Shown here piece by piece: positions 31,992 through 44,080 of a stretch of DNA of 64,000 bases. Under the pieces are notes generated by a model. The model saw only the letters and a program-made list of their open reading frames with translations. It was not told where the DNA came from and did no database searches. Made by a program: the position numbers and the translations under genes. Every line of letters starts with the position of its first letter. Within the stretch, counting starts at the first letter, position 1. Where the stretch lies: positions 2,976,001-3,040,000 of the forward strand of contig CP071497.1 of assembly GCA_017354895.1 (NCBI GenBank), in the 5' to 3' direction. The stretch is from Podospora comata (Eukaryota > Ascomycota > Sordariomycetes > Sordariales > Podosporaceae).

Positions 31992-33494
31992 TTATTTTGG
32001 GGACCACCGAGGATTAGGATGTTTCCCTGAAACTTAACGTCAGCGAGCTGAGACATCTAAGCCCATTTGACGATGACTTACCATCAGCCTTGGTAATTGT
32101 CAGCGCGACAGTATCATGCGCCTTGACCTCCAACTCAAAATACTTCCTAAAGATCCCGAGATCCTCCCCTGTCCACATGTCGTGTACCAAATAACCCTTG
32201 CCCCCAGACTTCAAGGGTGGGATCTCGGCAAAGACAGCCCTCATGTTTACAGCCGTGTCATGTGTATTGAGCAGGAAAACATGGATCCCCTTGACAGATG
32301 TGCCCACCCAAAAAGCAGCCGGATGGTCCCTGTCCGACGTGTAGGCGGGCCTATCGTTACCCCATTTGTAGGGCATGGCCGAAGCACCATAAACCGGGTC
32401 TTGGTTGAAGTCGATTAGCTCCTTGTTTGAAAGAATGTCGAGAATGGGCTTTCTCAACGCCAATGTATCCAGGGGGGTTCCAACGATAAGCGGGCTTTTC
32501 AAAGCACACCAAAGAGCAAAGTGGCTGCGGTTTTCCTCGATCGTCAGGTCCCCATTGCCAACCTCGAGCATGTCCCAGTCATTGTGGCTTCCGAAATCAG
32601 TATAGTTCCACAACAGTGATGCCTGGTTGACAATCGGCATCAGGCCCCAGCTCCATTTCTCTTTGCCCTTCCACGCGGGGAAGATGTCTCCCCACATTCT
32701 CCACGAATGACCGGTGCTGTTACCCCAGCGCTCGACGTGTGCGTGGCCCCAGGCGCAGAGTGAGTATTGGATGGTGCGGTTCTGTCTTTGGAGGGCGTCA
32801 TGCATAACACGGTAGCGTTTAGCGGTGTTGGATGTCCCCCAGTCATAGCCAGGGGGGGCATTGTTGGCTGGTTCCTCGGGGATGTACTCGTATTCATCAG
32901 CCCATTCGGGCGGCACATTGCAGTTGTCGTACTTGAGATCTTGGCCCTCTGCTGTGAGTCTTGGGCAATAACACGTGGGCGGGGAACATACAGTCAATGC
33001 CCCATTTGCTGAATGTTGCAGCATCCAGTTCTTCATACCCGAGTGATCCTGCGTAACCACCACATGTATCGGTGCCTTGGCCAAACCACAATGGTTAGTG
33101 TGATGAATAAGGACCGTCAAGAGGGTGAAGTGAACAAACCTGCATCACTGTAGATGCCCAACTTCAGCCCCAGTGAGTGGACCTCCTCTGTCACCTTGAC
33201 AATGCCCCGAGGGAATTTCTCGGCGTCGGGTATCAACTCGCCAGTCGTTGCGTCACGTCTTAGTTCTTTGTCGCTCCAGCAATCATCAATGTTGACGTAT
33301 TCATAGCCGAGGTCCTTGAGCCCCAAGTCAACCAACTGCCTGGCCACGGTAATGAAGACTCCCTCGCTGATGTTGCATTCGTACTCGTTCCAAGAGTTCC
33401 ATCCCATAGCTGGGAGACGGCCGGTCCCGTCTCGACTGACAAAGGCTGAAGCCAAAGAAGCCAGCCCGAGGAGCCGCCCTGCAAGAGACGCCAT
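31992..33494 (-). CDS. Secreted GH27 alpha-galactosidase
   Basis: Hydrolyses terminal alpha-galactosides (melibiose, raffinose family, galactomannan side chains), outside the cell. Exons 33494-33140, 33075-32992, 32939-32082 and 32026-31992 give 443 residues. The start [20 protein letters not shown] is a signal peptide. The TIM-barrel opening [14 protein letters not shown] and NIDDCW are diagnostic. The nucleophile is Asp151 in YLKYDNCN and the acid/base Asp lies in [12 protein letters not shown] near 267-269. [11 protein letters not shown] and SPLIVGTPL are further family blocks, and the C-terminal beta-sandwich is present. The last intron (32081-32027) was placed because it gives a short natural ending ([10 protein letters not shown]). 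It is flanked by long gene-poor spacers with no evident partner genes. Confidence 0.95.
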
Positions 33495-33941
33495 CGTGTG
33501 TGTGTGTCGTGGAAGAGAAAGTTGTTTGTTATTGTGTTTTGTGAGAGAAGAAGTTCCGGGTTACATTTGGAAATATTAACGAACCGATGTATCACATTTG
33601 GCTCTTTTGAATACCTGTGGGATGAGATCGCGACCTGCCCTTTGGAGGAACATTGAAACTCGGGCGGGGTTGGTCCGCGCTCCCGGCCCGGAATGGCGAT
33701 ATTTCCACAACTTAACTCCAGTAGACTTGGCTAGTCGCCAGGCCCACTGATAGTGGCAGCATATAATGGTTTCGATTTGACGGAAAATACCATTTGCGAA
33801 GGAGTCATACCTATCTAAAGGCCCACACACCTTACTCGAGTACGTCATCATTAACCCGTAGAGAAACAATGCCATGCAACATTCTGTGCGAGCGGTGTTC
33901 CACGCAAAAAGAGGGTTCTGGTGAGAAATGAGTACCCGGAA

Positions 33942-34037
33942 ATATAGACTTGAATACCTTAGTTGCGCTTTGGGCTGTTGCACTCCAGACGCAGTGAGAC
34001 TGAAAAGATGGCTGAGATGTTCAAAACCAACAATACT
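33942..34037 (+). repeat. Dispersed direct repeat, left copy
   Basis: Shares with 36763-36866 the blocks ATAGACTT-AATACCTTAGTT, CTGTTGC-CTCC-GACGCAGT-AGACT, AAGATGGCTGA and CAATACTGCT, in the same order and spacing apart from small gaps. Confidence 0.75.
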
Positions 34038-35263
34038 GCTTCCGGATCAATCTCCTCCTACCCCTCATCATCCTCCTCCTCCTCTATAATTAAATCCTCA
34101 TCTGGCGTTTGCAAACGCTGCTCCTTGGCCTGTCTTGTTGGCTCGGGGGCGACCTTCTTGGCAGTTCTGTTGCGTAAGGAGTCTTTTCATCGCACATTAG
34201 TGAGGCCATCACACAGGCCATGCCAGAGCATGTCAATGCACATCGGGCACCGGGTATGTCAGGACATATCAGAGGATTGGGGTAGAGGTGACTGGAAGCA
34301 TATCAAGGCATATGATCGAGGCATATCAACCATGCCAAGCATGTCAAGGCATCAGACCATGAGGACACAGAGGGACAGTGGGAAAGTGAGGTAGCAGCAG
34401 TGTGTATATTCGTCATATTTAGTACATGTGAACTGGCCAAGGTAAAGGCCAGGCACAATATCACGACAAGAGATCACGGAACAACAGGAAAAGAAAAGAG
34501 AAAGAGAAAGACCAAATCAAGATTGTAAACTAAAAAAAATCGCATGGGATTGACCAATAAGGCATTATGTATAATATTCGAGATTAATATTTTAGCTAAG
34601 GCTGGATTAGTGCTATATCTATTATTAGGATTTATGTAATACTCTACGGATTAACTTACCAATATACCTTTACGAAGGATAGGAATAAAAAAAAAGAGGA
34701 CCACTCTGTTTGGAAAAGGTTTATTTAGATATTTTTATACCTCGGGCTGGTAACTCTTGACTTAGTAAAGGATCCACACACATACCGACACACCCACATA
34801 CACTACTCTACCACCTACACTAATACGAGTACCAACCTTCGAGGAATCACTCAGACAGCCTAAAAAGAACGGCCCCGGAGGGATCGGTTTAATCTAGAAA
34901 CTATCTTTCTAATTCTAGGAAGGAGGCAACACGATACGGGATGGGTCGAGCAGCGCGGCGGCGGTAGCGGGCGGCAGCGGGCGAGCCGGGAAATAGTGTG
35001 TGGGCGCCGTATGGAGAGCGAGGAGGCGCGAGAAATAGCTAATAATAGTATTGATAATCGCTTAAAATCAAGTACAATAGTCTGAAGGAGAGGAGAGAGG
35101 AAGAGGAACCAGAAAGTAGACACCTATACTTTTCATACACGTTCCAATACCCCACCTACCCCTTCCTTCCCTTTTCCCTCCCTTGCTCCTTCCCTCCTTT
35201 ATCTTTCACGTGTTAAGCGCGTCCGGGGGTATATTTATCAGGCATATATAGAACGCTTAACAT

Positions 35264-35289
35264 AAAGGAAGGAAGGAAGGAAGGAAGGT
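35264..35289. repeat. (AAGG)n microsatellite
   Basis: About six tandem AAGG units. No function implied. Confidence 0.9.
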
Positions 35290-35350
35290 TTAGGTTATAA
35301 TTCGGAAGGGACACTTGGGGCAGAAGCCAGCTCGGCCGGCCCATTGAAAA

Positions 35351-35415
35351 TAAGTTTATTCACTTCCGTTTATTATAGTTCTTGAGGGACAGCCGTTTAT
35401 TCTGGAATAAACTTA
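35351..35415. repeat. 11-bp inverted repeat with inner direct repeat
   Basis: TAAGTTTATTC at 35351-35361 and its exact reverse complement GAATAAACTTA at 35405-35415. Inside, CCGTTTATT occurs twice in direct orientation. It could be a miniature-element remnant or a simple hairpin. Confidence 0.6.
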
Positions 35416-36294
35416 CTTCTGAGCCAACTCTGAAAGAATCACTAACGGTTCAGTGCCAGGTGGGATACCAGTCATTTGACTCTAGGTAGGTATGTGGCAA
35501 GGCTGTTTGTCCCTCAACGCAGTCAACACACAAGAGAGTGGGAAGGAGGAGATGTTCCGCATGCGAAAGAAAGAGCCAGGTGCGGTTATAATACGAGTGA
35601 TAGCCTGGAACATTGACGACTGCTTTCCCATCCTACAAGTCTCTCTTGTCTTGCCACAGTGATTGACTATGTGACATTGATCACAAAACTCCTGCTTTTA
35701 GGGCCGCAATACTTGCGAACCATGCACGCGCAGGGGTCAACACGGATCCAGGGTCTTCCACTTGCACAGACCACAACCACCATCTGACCATCACCCGCGC
35801 CAGTCAATCGATCAATTGCCCAGCATCTTCAACCTTAGAAATCACCAAAATCGAGCAACAGCATCCACACCCACGGCAACACACCCAGGTAATCCAGTTC
35901 CAGCCAGTAATGACTAATCTCTTCTGTCCAGGACTCCTAATAGCCACTCGCTTTGCAAGGCTCTGTAAGCTCAGCGTGTCGCCCTGGATTGACAAAAACA
36001 GACTGATGCTTGCACCACTTAAGAGTCCCACCAAGTTAACCTATTATATTATAAATATATATTAAATGATAAGATAGAATGCCTTAGATGTACAGTTTTA
36101 ATAAATAGTTTATAAATTGTTGAGATCGGGGCCCTATAAGCTCTGTTTTATAGTAGGTTACTGCTGTAATACCATAAGTCGTTTAGTTACGAGAACTGGT
36201 AGATACTGCGAAGACGATCACAATACACCTACCTAGCACCTCGGAGGATTCACTTAGCACAAGTCAAGTTGGAAGCCTTGCATCGGACGCTACG

Positions 36295-36331
36295 GTAGCC
36301 TAAAATGGCCTATATTTTGGATTTAGGCTAC
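36295..36331. repeat. 10-bp inverted repeat (hairpin)
   Basis: GTAGCCTAAA at 36295-36304 and its reverse complement TTTAGGCTAC at 36322-36331; a further GGTAGCC follows at about 36352. Confidence 0.6.
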
Positions 36332-36762
36332 AAAGGCCTCTACAGTAGGCCGGTAGCCGATTTTGCCCTGTTTTGTATAGGCGTGAGCACGTCTTTTGCA
36401 AAACGCAGCCAAATCTTTGACTTCCAGGTCAGACTCTGACACATCTGCGTGTTAGAGGAGGCAAGGCCTAGTGAAGCCCCCGGGGGTATATGATAGAGGT
36501 CGACTGCGAACTCTACTGCAGAGTACTATAGTGGAATTATAGAAGGCTAGCGCTATAAATACAGCAAGTCACCCATTATTGCTCTGTCTTATTGAATCAA
36601 ATCTCACCAACTTTCAATGCACATCTCGGACTATTGAAAAGTCCATAAAGAAGCAACTTCAAGTTACCAACGAGAACCTCCTACCGCAACCAGTTGAAAA
36701 CAAGAGCGGCATTGTGGAAATCTGCAAATGCCAGATTCTGCAGTTGTGGTGACTTGCCTGTA

Positions 36763-36866
36763 AAGATAGACTTAAATACCTTAGTTAGGTACGCCTTGTA
36801 CTGTTGCGCTCCCGACGCAGTAAGACTCACAAGATGGCTGACCTTATCCACAGTTAGTGGCCCAAT
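36763..36866 (+). repeat. Dispersed direct repeat, right copy
   Basis: Second copy of the repeat at 33942-34037, 2.8 kb away in the same orientation, with an 8-10 bp insertion after CCTTAGTT. Confidence 0.75.
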
Positions 36867-37069
36867 ACTGCTCGCAACGCCAACTATTCCTTGGCAGAAG
36901 CCTCCTATATCGAGCTCTCAACTCTTCTTCATATCAAGCACAGAAAATACCTTGATACATGGTCATTCTACGGCCCGACATCTCCACTCGACACCAGTAA
37001 TGCTATAACCTCGTCCATCGACCCACGATCATGCGAAAAGTCCTGACCGGTCCCCGAGCTATTCCCGTG

Positions 37070-39322
37070 TCAAAACGCATCAAACAGACCCATCAAATCC
37101 ATTCCAACATGGGACATGTCAGGTGGCGCCGCCTCTGGGTTGTAAAAGCTAGAATCGAAAAAGTCCCTCATCTCGTTATCGGCATCCATTGGATGTGGTG
37201 GCTGTGGAAACGGCCGTGGCGTCTGATGTTCATTCCCACTGTGATGTGCCTGCTGCTTGGCGTGCTGATATCCCAAGCCCAGTGCTGAAACCGCCGAGAC
37301 AATCCCGCACATGCTCTTCCATAACCGATGGCCCGCGATGCTGGTCTCGGAGAAGCCCCTGACAAGGTTGACGGCGTCGGCAATGTCTTGACAACAGGCG
37401 GCGGCGAATAATTCTGGTGCATGGCAAGTAGCGAGGAGGACTATGGCGAGCGCCGATATGAGGTAGTGGTTATAAGCCGGCTGTTGCCGCGCGTAGATGT
37501 CGGTTTCTCTACTCAGCGTGACAATGACCTGGATAGAATCCCGTGCTATTTGGACGACAAGGCGCGCTTGGGGAGGGTTGGCGGCAATGGCGCTGCTGGT
37601 GAGGACATGGTGGCGGTTTACTAGGGACCGCAGATGGTTGCCACGAAGATGCATCATTGAGCGGACGTTGCGTGCAGCTCTTGAGGGCGTCAGGGTGGGG
37701 TAGTCGAGGTCAAGGGTGGGCGGGTTTATGGGGGGGTAAAAGTGAGAAGACAGCCTGAACGGGGAGGGTATGCCGCAAACCCAGTCTTGGATTTGCTGAT
37801 CAAGAATCAGCGCGGGAGATGGGGAGGTTGATGTGCTGCCGAACTGGGGGAGGGCTTCCCAGACCTTGGAGCAGAGGCGAGCATAGTCGACAAGCGAACG
37901 AAGGTAGACTTGATGTGCTGGCTAAGACCTGTGTTAGCAAACGAACTTGCAGAGGGGGTGGCATGCAAACCAGATCAGGAAGCTCAGGGTCAACATCACG
38001 GTCAACTATGGCAAAAGACAGGCCAGTACCTAAGCTCCATCGACGGTCAAGGCAATAAACAGACCAGAAAACAACCAAAGCATCTTCTCGATCTGCCGGG
38101 TCAAGAAAGTTCGTGATCAAACTCTGCCGTCGATGCAAGCCCATCTCTAGTACCATTCTAGCTGCAATGCCCAGAGCTTAGGGTAATGTCAGCACGTCCA
38201 TTATTTTCTCATATCATTAGGCAACTCACTGCGCCAGGCGTAGAGCTCTTCGTCACAATAAAAGTGGTACGTTGCCTGCCCCTCAATATCAGTCCACGGA
38301 GTTATCCAATCTTAACGCAAAGGCTCACTCTCACCATGATAGCCGCCGTTCGAATCTCGATGAGCTCTACCTGAGGATGGGCATACATCTTGCCAGTCTC
38401 ATGCTCGACCGAGGTGTAAAGGTCCATTGCCAACTTGCTCCCAGTTCTTTCTAAAACAAGAGCTGTCGCAACGGCTACTTTGAGAAATTGAGCCTGCTTC
38501 TGGACGCGCGCGGCATCATCCTGATGAGGAACCCCTGATAGCCGATCAACGATGTCTGGTATTTTTGCCGCCACATCCCGACAGTAAAAGGCAGGGTATG
38601 ACGAGGCTATTTCATCCTGAAAGACAGCATAAAGGCGCTGTATTTCTGGGAGGGCAAGGCGCAGCAATGGATCATTTCCGGCGACTGAGCATGCATCTTG
38701 TCGTGGCGGTGATGGTGCTGGCTCCAGGTGAGCGTTATCGTTGTCCACAACAACCCCCATCAGTTCTAGAGAAGCCTTGGCAATGTTGAGGGTGAAAGTG
38801 GGCCGTGTCATGCCCACAAAATGTGGCTCAACCCGAGTCCGAACTTGAGAGATAGTGAAAGGTTTTGCTTCGTCAGAGTATCCAGAAGCATGAGACTGCT
38901 GTGCCGGTGGGCTGGGGCTTTGGTTCTGATGGAATGAGGTCAACTGAGCAACCTGGTGACGCAGAACATTGAGCTCATGTTCCAACTGGCGAAACCGTGC
39001 GATGGGGTCATCGTTTTGGCTGACGTTGGTGGGAGCTGGTATATGACGCAGTTGGCTTCTCAGGCCTCTCTGTGGGCGAGTGATTCGACATTGTAGGCCC
39101 TGAGCTCGACAACGATCACAGCAGCCAGGAACTGTAGTTCGACACTTGAGCTTGCGGCCTCGGCACTCCTCACTATAAGACCTATTAGCTGCCACGTCCT
39201 TCGGTGTGCTATTATTGTAAAACAACAGACCACGCAATACTTGAGTACTTTTCTCTCTTGAATCGTGTAGCAGGACGAGGGGTTATGGTGGTGGCGGTGG
39301 TGGTTGTGGGTGTCCCGGCCAT
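37070..39322 (-). CDS. Zn2Cys6 fungal transcription factor
   Basis: DNA-binding regulator. Exons 39322-39231, 39172-38335, 38281-38230, 38176-37971 and 37921-37070 close in frame at 679 residues. The first junction was chosen because it alone completes the C6 cluster as SIACEECRGRKLKC then GCCDRCRAQGLQC (residues about 29-60); another plausible junction would lose the first Cys. A linker with a likely coiled coil (QLEHELNVLRHQVAQL) follows. The middle homology (Fungal_trans) region runs about 170-450, with YHFYCDEELYAWR, LGIAARMVLEMGLHRRQ and VVFWSVYCLDRRWSLGTG. The C-terminus (DFFDSSFYNPEAAPPDM) is acidic and could be activating. It stands at one side of a flavoprotein, cleavage-oxygenase and P450 group and is the natural candidate regulator for it. 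Confidence 0.92.
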
Positions 39323-39925
39323 GTTTGCAGCGTTCTTTAGTTCCAGGTTGATTCGTTCGTAGATATGGAAATAAATCGGGATTTGGAGAGAAAGCACAAG
39401 TTGTTTTGAGTAAGTAGATATTTGTCGTCGAGTGGGTGGGGTACTGTCAGAATAGTCAATGAGGCCCACTGTTAAGGAATTAATATCTTGGCAGTGGGAC
39501 CTAAGCCACTGGGTTCGGCCTTTCCAGCCACCCGGGCAACACACCCTCTTACAACATAACAAGTGACACCTTTTTTGGACCCCATATACGATTTGACAGG
39601 TACCAACCCCCACTTTGCGGCAATGATCTTCCAGCTGACGCCGTTTCGGGGGTGTGAGGAGTCCGAGTACCTACCTTAGCAACCGCAATCCCGTGGCGTT
39701 CAAGCTGTGGGCAAAAGTCATGAATCATACCTCAAAAGGTAACAGGACTGAATAAAAGATAGTGAAGAGGCCATCTGCTTTTTAAAAGGTGTACATTGAT
39801 CGTTTTCACGCATCCACGAATTCCGTTCTTTTACCAGAGTTTGGACAAATTCAAGAACTCGTCAACTAAGCTAAAAGTAGAGATAAAACACAAACATCCG
39901 AATCCTACCACCAACCCCAAATCAC
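39323..39925. other. Intergenic spacer
   Basis: About 600 bp, upstream of the regulator and downstream of the flavoprotein gene. No gene or repeat recognised. Confidence 0.4.
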
Positions 39926-41641
39926 CTACTTCTCCTCAAGCCCCAGTCTTTCCAACTTCGCCGTCGAGTTCCAAATACCCTGCTTCCCTGGACTCAAAAT
40001 TCCGTTGGGATCAATAGTATCCTTCAACATGGTGGTAAATCTCCCAAATGCACCGTTATTAAACGTCTGGTGAGCCGCCGTAGCATCCATGAAGCTGATG
40101 TGGGTGCGGTACTCCAAATAGCCCAGCTTCTTGGAGTCCTCCATGAGAGCGTACTGGACATCGTGCAGTCGGGCCTTGGCTGAGGGATGGAACATGATCA
40201 AGTTAATGCTTATGATGTATCTGTCGAAGACGTGGAAATCGGCAAGGAAATTAAGATCGTGATCCTCGGTGATCTTCTTGGCCCTGACGTACCACTCGTA
40301 CAGCTCGCGGCCCGAGGGTGGTAGGACAGGGGAGTAGCAGTTGTGCCAGAGACCGTCCTCTTTTGATGAGAAGGCCAAAGCATGATCGATGGAAGGAACT
40401 CCGCTCTGAGGGAGGAAGTCCTGTGTGACATCCTCGCTTCTGAGATACTCGCCAGGCATGGCATTAAAAGTCTCATGTGTAACCTTTGCGCCCTTGACCT
40501 GCTTGAAGCGCCGCTTGACAGCCTCCAAAAGGCCCGCCTGGGCTTCTGGGGGACCATAGAGAGCGAAATCTGCACACCAGGCTGGCAATCCCAGTATGGA
40601 GGAAACCTTGCTGATAAGATCATGAGGGATGTGACGTGCAAAGTTGCCGTGCTCGCCCAAGATTTTGGCAATCTCGGGGTCGCGACGCGCTGCACCGATG
40701 ATCAGAGTCATCCTGCCATACAGCTGTGGAGGGTTGGCCACAATGCGCCGGCGCATCAGGTCAGTCATGGTGCCAACCAGCGGCGCCAAATCTTGTTCCT
40801 CGGGGACTTCGACGAGGATTCTAGTGTAGGCTTCAGGGGCAGGGGAGAATTGAATTCCCATCTTCGTGACAATGCCTACCGTTTCCTCCGTCAGCCATCA
40901 CGTCAGAGGTGGCCTCGCCAAGGGAAACGTACCATAATTTGACTGGAAGAACAGACCATCCAACCCGGGCCCAAAGCCCCCTGAATACAGCGGCCACACC
41001 TTGCTGTCCTCCACAACACCCATACCAGTTCGCAGCAAATCACCATCAGGGAGGACGACCTCCATGCCGCACTGGTGTTTGTAATGGGCAGCATCCTGCG
41101 TGTAACCAATACCTCGCTCCAAGGTATTTCCAACCACGGAACCCCATCCAATGGCCGGGACAGAGATCCAGAGGTTGAGCTTGCGCTTCTTGATCTCTTC
41201 GTATAATTGTATGAATGTCACGCCAGGCTCCACGATGGCGTAGGCATATTCTTCGTTAATCTCGATGATCTTGTTCATTCGGTGCAAATCGAGGATGACG
41301 TTGCGGTCTACGACTGGGGCAGAGCCGCCATATCTAGATGGTGATGCGTTAGAATGAGTGGAAAGGAAGCCGAGTTGAATGACTTACCCAAGATTCTTTC
41401 CCCTCGACACTGTCCACATGGGTACCTCGAACCTGTTCGCCGCCCGGACAAGCTCACGCACTTGGTCAACCGTGTCGGGACGAACTGCTGGCCCAGGGCG
41501 GTGCGGCCGAGACAAGGGGAATGGATCACCGTAGGCGGCACTCCCATCCAGGCCCTCTGGGGCACCAGAGGTTGGCTCTCTCGACACATTCTCGGAGCCC
41601 ACGATAGCCTCGGCGGCGGTAAGAAATTTCTCCAGTTGCAT
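39926..41641 (-). CDS. Vanillyl-alcohol oxidase-like FAD oxidoreductase
   Basis: VAO/PCMH-family flavoprotein; characterised members oxidise 4-alkyl- or allyl-phenols such as eugenol and vanillyl alcohol. Exons 41641-41388, 41333-40933 and 40875-39926 give 534 residues. The PCMH-type FAD domain includes VDQVRELVRAANRF, SRGKNLGYGGSAP, VEPGVTF, GSVVGNTLERGIGYT and DGLFFQSNYGIVTKMG; the cap domain ends with EYRTHISFMD and DPNGILSPGKQGIW. The active-site Tyr-Arg pair (VAO Y503/R504) is kept in EYRTH. By eye alignment two other key VAO positions differ: the Asp of YGDH (D170) is Ala in QDAAH, and the His that holds FAD covalently (H422) is not His (DRYIIS). So it may bind FAD non-covalently or act on another substrate. 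It is divergent from the neighbouring cleavage oxygenase. Confidence 0.9.
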
Positions 41642-42286
41642 GGTGACGTTGTTATGGATGCAAAGTTGAAGAGATCAAGTTGAAAAAGTGACCAGCTTCT
41701 GTGTTGGGTGAAGGATTCAACAGGTACATATTGAATCCAAAAACATGGAGTTCTAGGTTCTCGGAACCTCGGACAGGTCCATGTTCTCCATCTTTGGTCA
41801 TGCGTCCCCTTCCATCGCGACGCTGGCATCCATGGAAATCATCATGGAATGTGGAACGTGGCCGCTCCGAAAAGACAATCTCCATGAGGTCGCCATCGAG
41901 AAGCATGTGACGTCGGAAACTTGATAACAAATTGCTGGTATTTTGATTCGCGGGAAAGGGAATAGAGGCTCAGAGGCTGGGGTAAGGTGTGGAGAATCGA
42001 AGGTGTTTGGAACCTAGCTTGTAGATCGCGGGGGAGGGCCGTCTCACAAACTAATCGGAATCACGGAATTTCGGAATACAGTGGGGCTTGATTTCCGAGC
42101 TGTTTGGAAATGCGCCTGGGTCAAATGATGATCCCCACAGCCACAGCGAGTTGATATCAACCCAAGTTATTCAAACAGAGAGGCTCGTGTCGATGCATAT
42201 ATTGATGACCAAAGACCTCAAGGCACCTAAGGTATGCTTCATTCATCATTCATCATCGTTTTTCTTTCTTGCTGACTGTTGCTATT
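41642..42286. other. Divergent intergenic spacer (flavoprotein / cleavage oxygenase)
   Basis: 645 bp shared by two divergent starts, so probably a bidirectional promoter and a likely place for binding sites of the nearby regulator. I see no gene here. Confidence 0.5.
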
Positions 42287-44002
42287 ATGCTCCCCCCATC
42301 ACCTAACCCCAACGGCCCAAATGGGTTCTTTGGGCTGCATTCATCATGGTCCAGCGTCAGGTCTCCCTTTGAGCACGGCGTCGTGGGACGCTTCGAGGGC
42401 GAGGTGACCGATCTAGTGGTGTTCGGCGAGATCCCCAAGGAGCTCAACGGAACCTTCTGTAAGTTGCCCGGTGTTTGCTGTCTCTTTCTGTCAAAGAAAC
42501 ACACACTGACGAGAGTGTTCATACAGACCGCATCATGGTTGATCCATTTTACCCTCTCCAAGAAGGCAATGCACCTATAGAAGGTGACGGGAACGTATGT
42601 GCCCTGCGCATCAAAGATGGCCGGGTCGATCTAAAGATCCGCTACGTCGACACTGAACGGCTCGTAAGTCCAGTTGCACACCTGCTCTCTGTTCGCTTCG
42701 TGGTCAGTTGGCTGACGTGTTGCATTTACACAGAGGCTGGAGCGTCAAGCAAACAAGCGCTTATTCGGATTGTATCGTAATCCTTTCACACATCATCCCT
42801 GTGTCCGCGCAGCTGTGGACAGCACCGCCAACACCAACCTCGTCTACTGGGCTGGAAAGCTTCTCGCCCTCAAGGAATCCGCGCAGCCCTATCAAGTCCA
42901 CCCCGACACACTCGAAACAATCACCTACGACCCCTTCAACTCCCCAGGCTTGACATTCTCTGCCCATCCCAAGGTTGACCCGTATACAAGAGAGCTAGTT
43001 GTGTTCGGTTACGAAGCGAAGGGCCTCGGCACAGACGACGTCGTCATCTACGCCCTCGACGAGCAAGGTGCAATTCACGATGAGCAGTGGATCAAGAGCC
43101 CGTGGCCCGCATTCATCCACGACTGTGCTCTCACCGCCAACTTCATCATCCTGGTTCTGTGGCCCTACGAAACTGACGTAGATCACATGAAGAAGGGTGG
43201 TCAGCACTGGATCTACAGCAAGGACCTCCCAGCAACATTCGTCGTTGCCCCTCGACACCCCAATGACCCTCCTGCTGGATGGAAGACGGGAGAGACCAGA
43301 GTCTACCACTCGGATCATGCCGTCCTTCTCCACACAGCCGGGTCGTGGGAGGAAACAGCCGAGAACGGTGACGTGAGGCTCTATTTTGAGAGCTCGCGGA
43401 TCCGCTACAACCTTTTTCCTGTCTTTGGCCCGCCAACTGACAAGCCATTTGGAGACTTCCAGGCTGATTACGTCAGGTGGGAGATAGACCTCACCAAACC
43501 AACCAACACTCGCGTTGTTGACCCTGCTGTGATCTTGGATATGCCTGGAGAAATGGCCAGGGTTGATGAGCGCTTCTTGACAAAGCCATACGACAAGCTT
43601 TTCTGTCCCGTTATCCCCCCAGGGAAGCAGAGACCTATCCCGCCAATTCTGCCTATCGGTCTGCATGCATACGTTATGCTTGACAAGCCCAGTGGGAAGG
43701 TTGATATATTTGATCCTGGCCAGGGGTGCACAGTGGAGGAGCCAATCTTTGTGCCCAGGACAAAGGATGCGCCGGAGGGTGATGGTTGGGTGCTGGGGAT
43801 GATTCAGAGGATGGATGTCAACAGGAGTGATTTGGTGGTGTTGGATACAAAGAACTTTGGGAACCCGGTGGCGGTGGTTCAGTTGCCCTTTCGGATAAAA
43901 GGGCAGATTCATGGCAACTGGGTTGATGCGTTGCCGGAAGAGAAGAGCATGACAAGAATTCTGGAACCGGTTGAGAAGATTATGGGGAAGGGAGCTTTGT
44001 AG
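42287..44002 (+). CDS. Carotenoid/stilbene cleavage oxygenase, copy 2
   Basis: Fe(II) alkene-cleaving dioxygenase of the CCD family. Exons 42287-42458, 42527-42663 and 42734-44002 give 525 residues. Iron-binding His are in SAHPKVD (near 179), FIHDCALT (near 231), LLHTAGSWEE (near 301) and QIHGNWVD (near 496). The opening (LNGTFYRIMVDPF, then EGDGNVCALRI) and RLFGLYRNPFT are typical of fungal lignostilbene-dioxygenase-like members. It differs from copy 1 in intron positions and around the third His (LLHTAG instead of FHGHV), so the two are not a recent duplication. The 3' end is only 78 bp from the convergent P450 gene. Between a VAO-like oxidase and two P450s, it is likely part of a phenolic or apocarotenoid pathway. 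Confidence 0.93.
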
Positions 44003-44080
44003 AATCAGTAAACGGTAGATATTGAGTTACGTAGGTACCGTCCGGTATCATGTGTTTGACTTGTATCGGCCAGGTGTCGA

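Larger units (their letters stand above)
33495..37069. other. Gene-empty AT-rich block with repeats
   Basis: About 3.6 kb without a supported gene. It holds a direct repeat pair (33942-34037 and 36763-36866), an AAGG microsatellite (about 35265-35288), inverted repeats at 35351/35405 and 36295/36322, and an AT-rich core near 36030-36120. A TATA-like CTATAAATAC with following T-rich sequence at about 36553-36605 resembles a promoter or an LTR fragment but has no partner end I can see. Confidence 0.5.

Noticed and set aside
36480-36760. Possible long-terminal-repeat fragment (TATA-like box, T-rich leader)
   Set aside because: No matching second end, no target duplication seen and no element genes nearby; too weak to call.
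39160-39240. Loss of the first zinc-binding Cys in the regulator
   Set aside because: It arises only from one splice choice; the junction 39231/39172 gives the complete C6 motif in frame.
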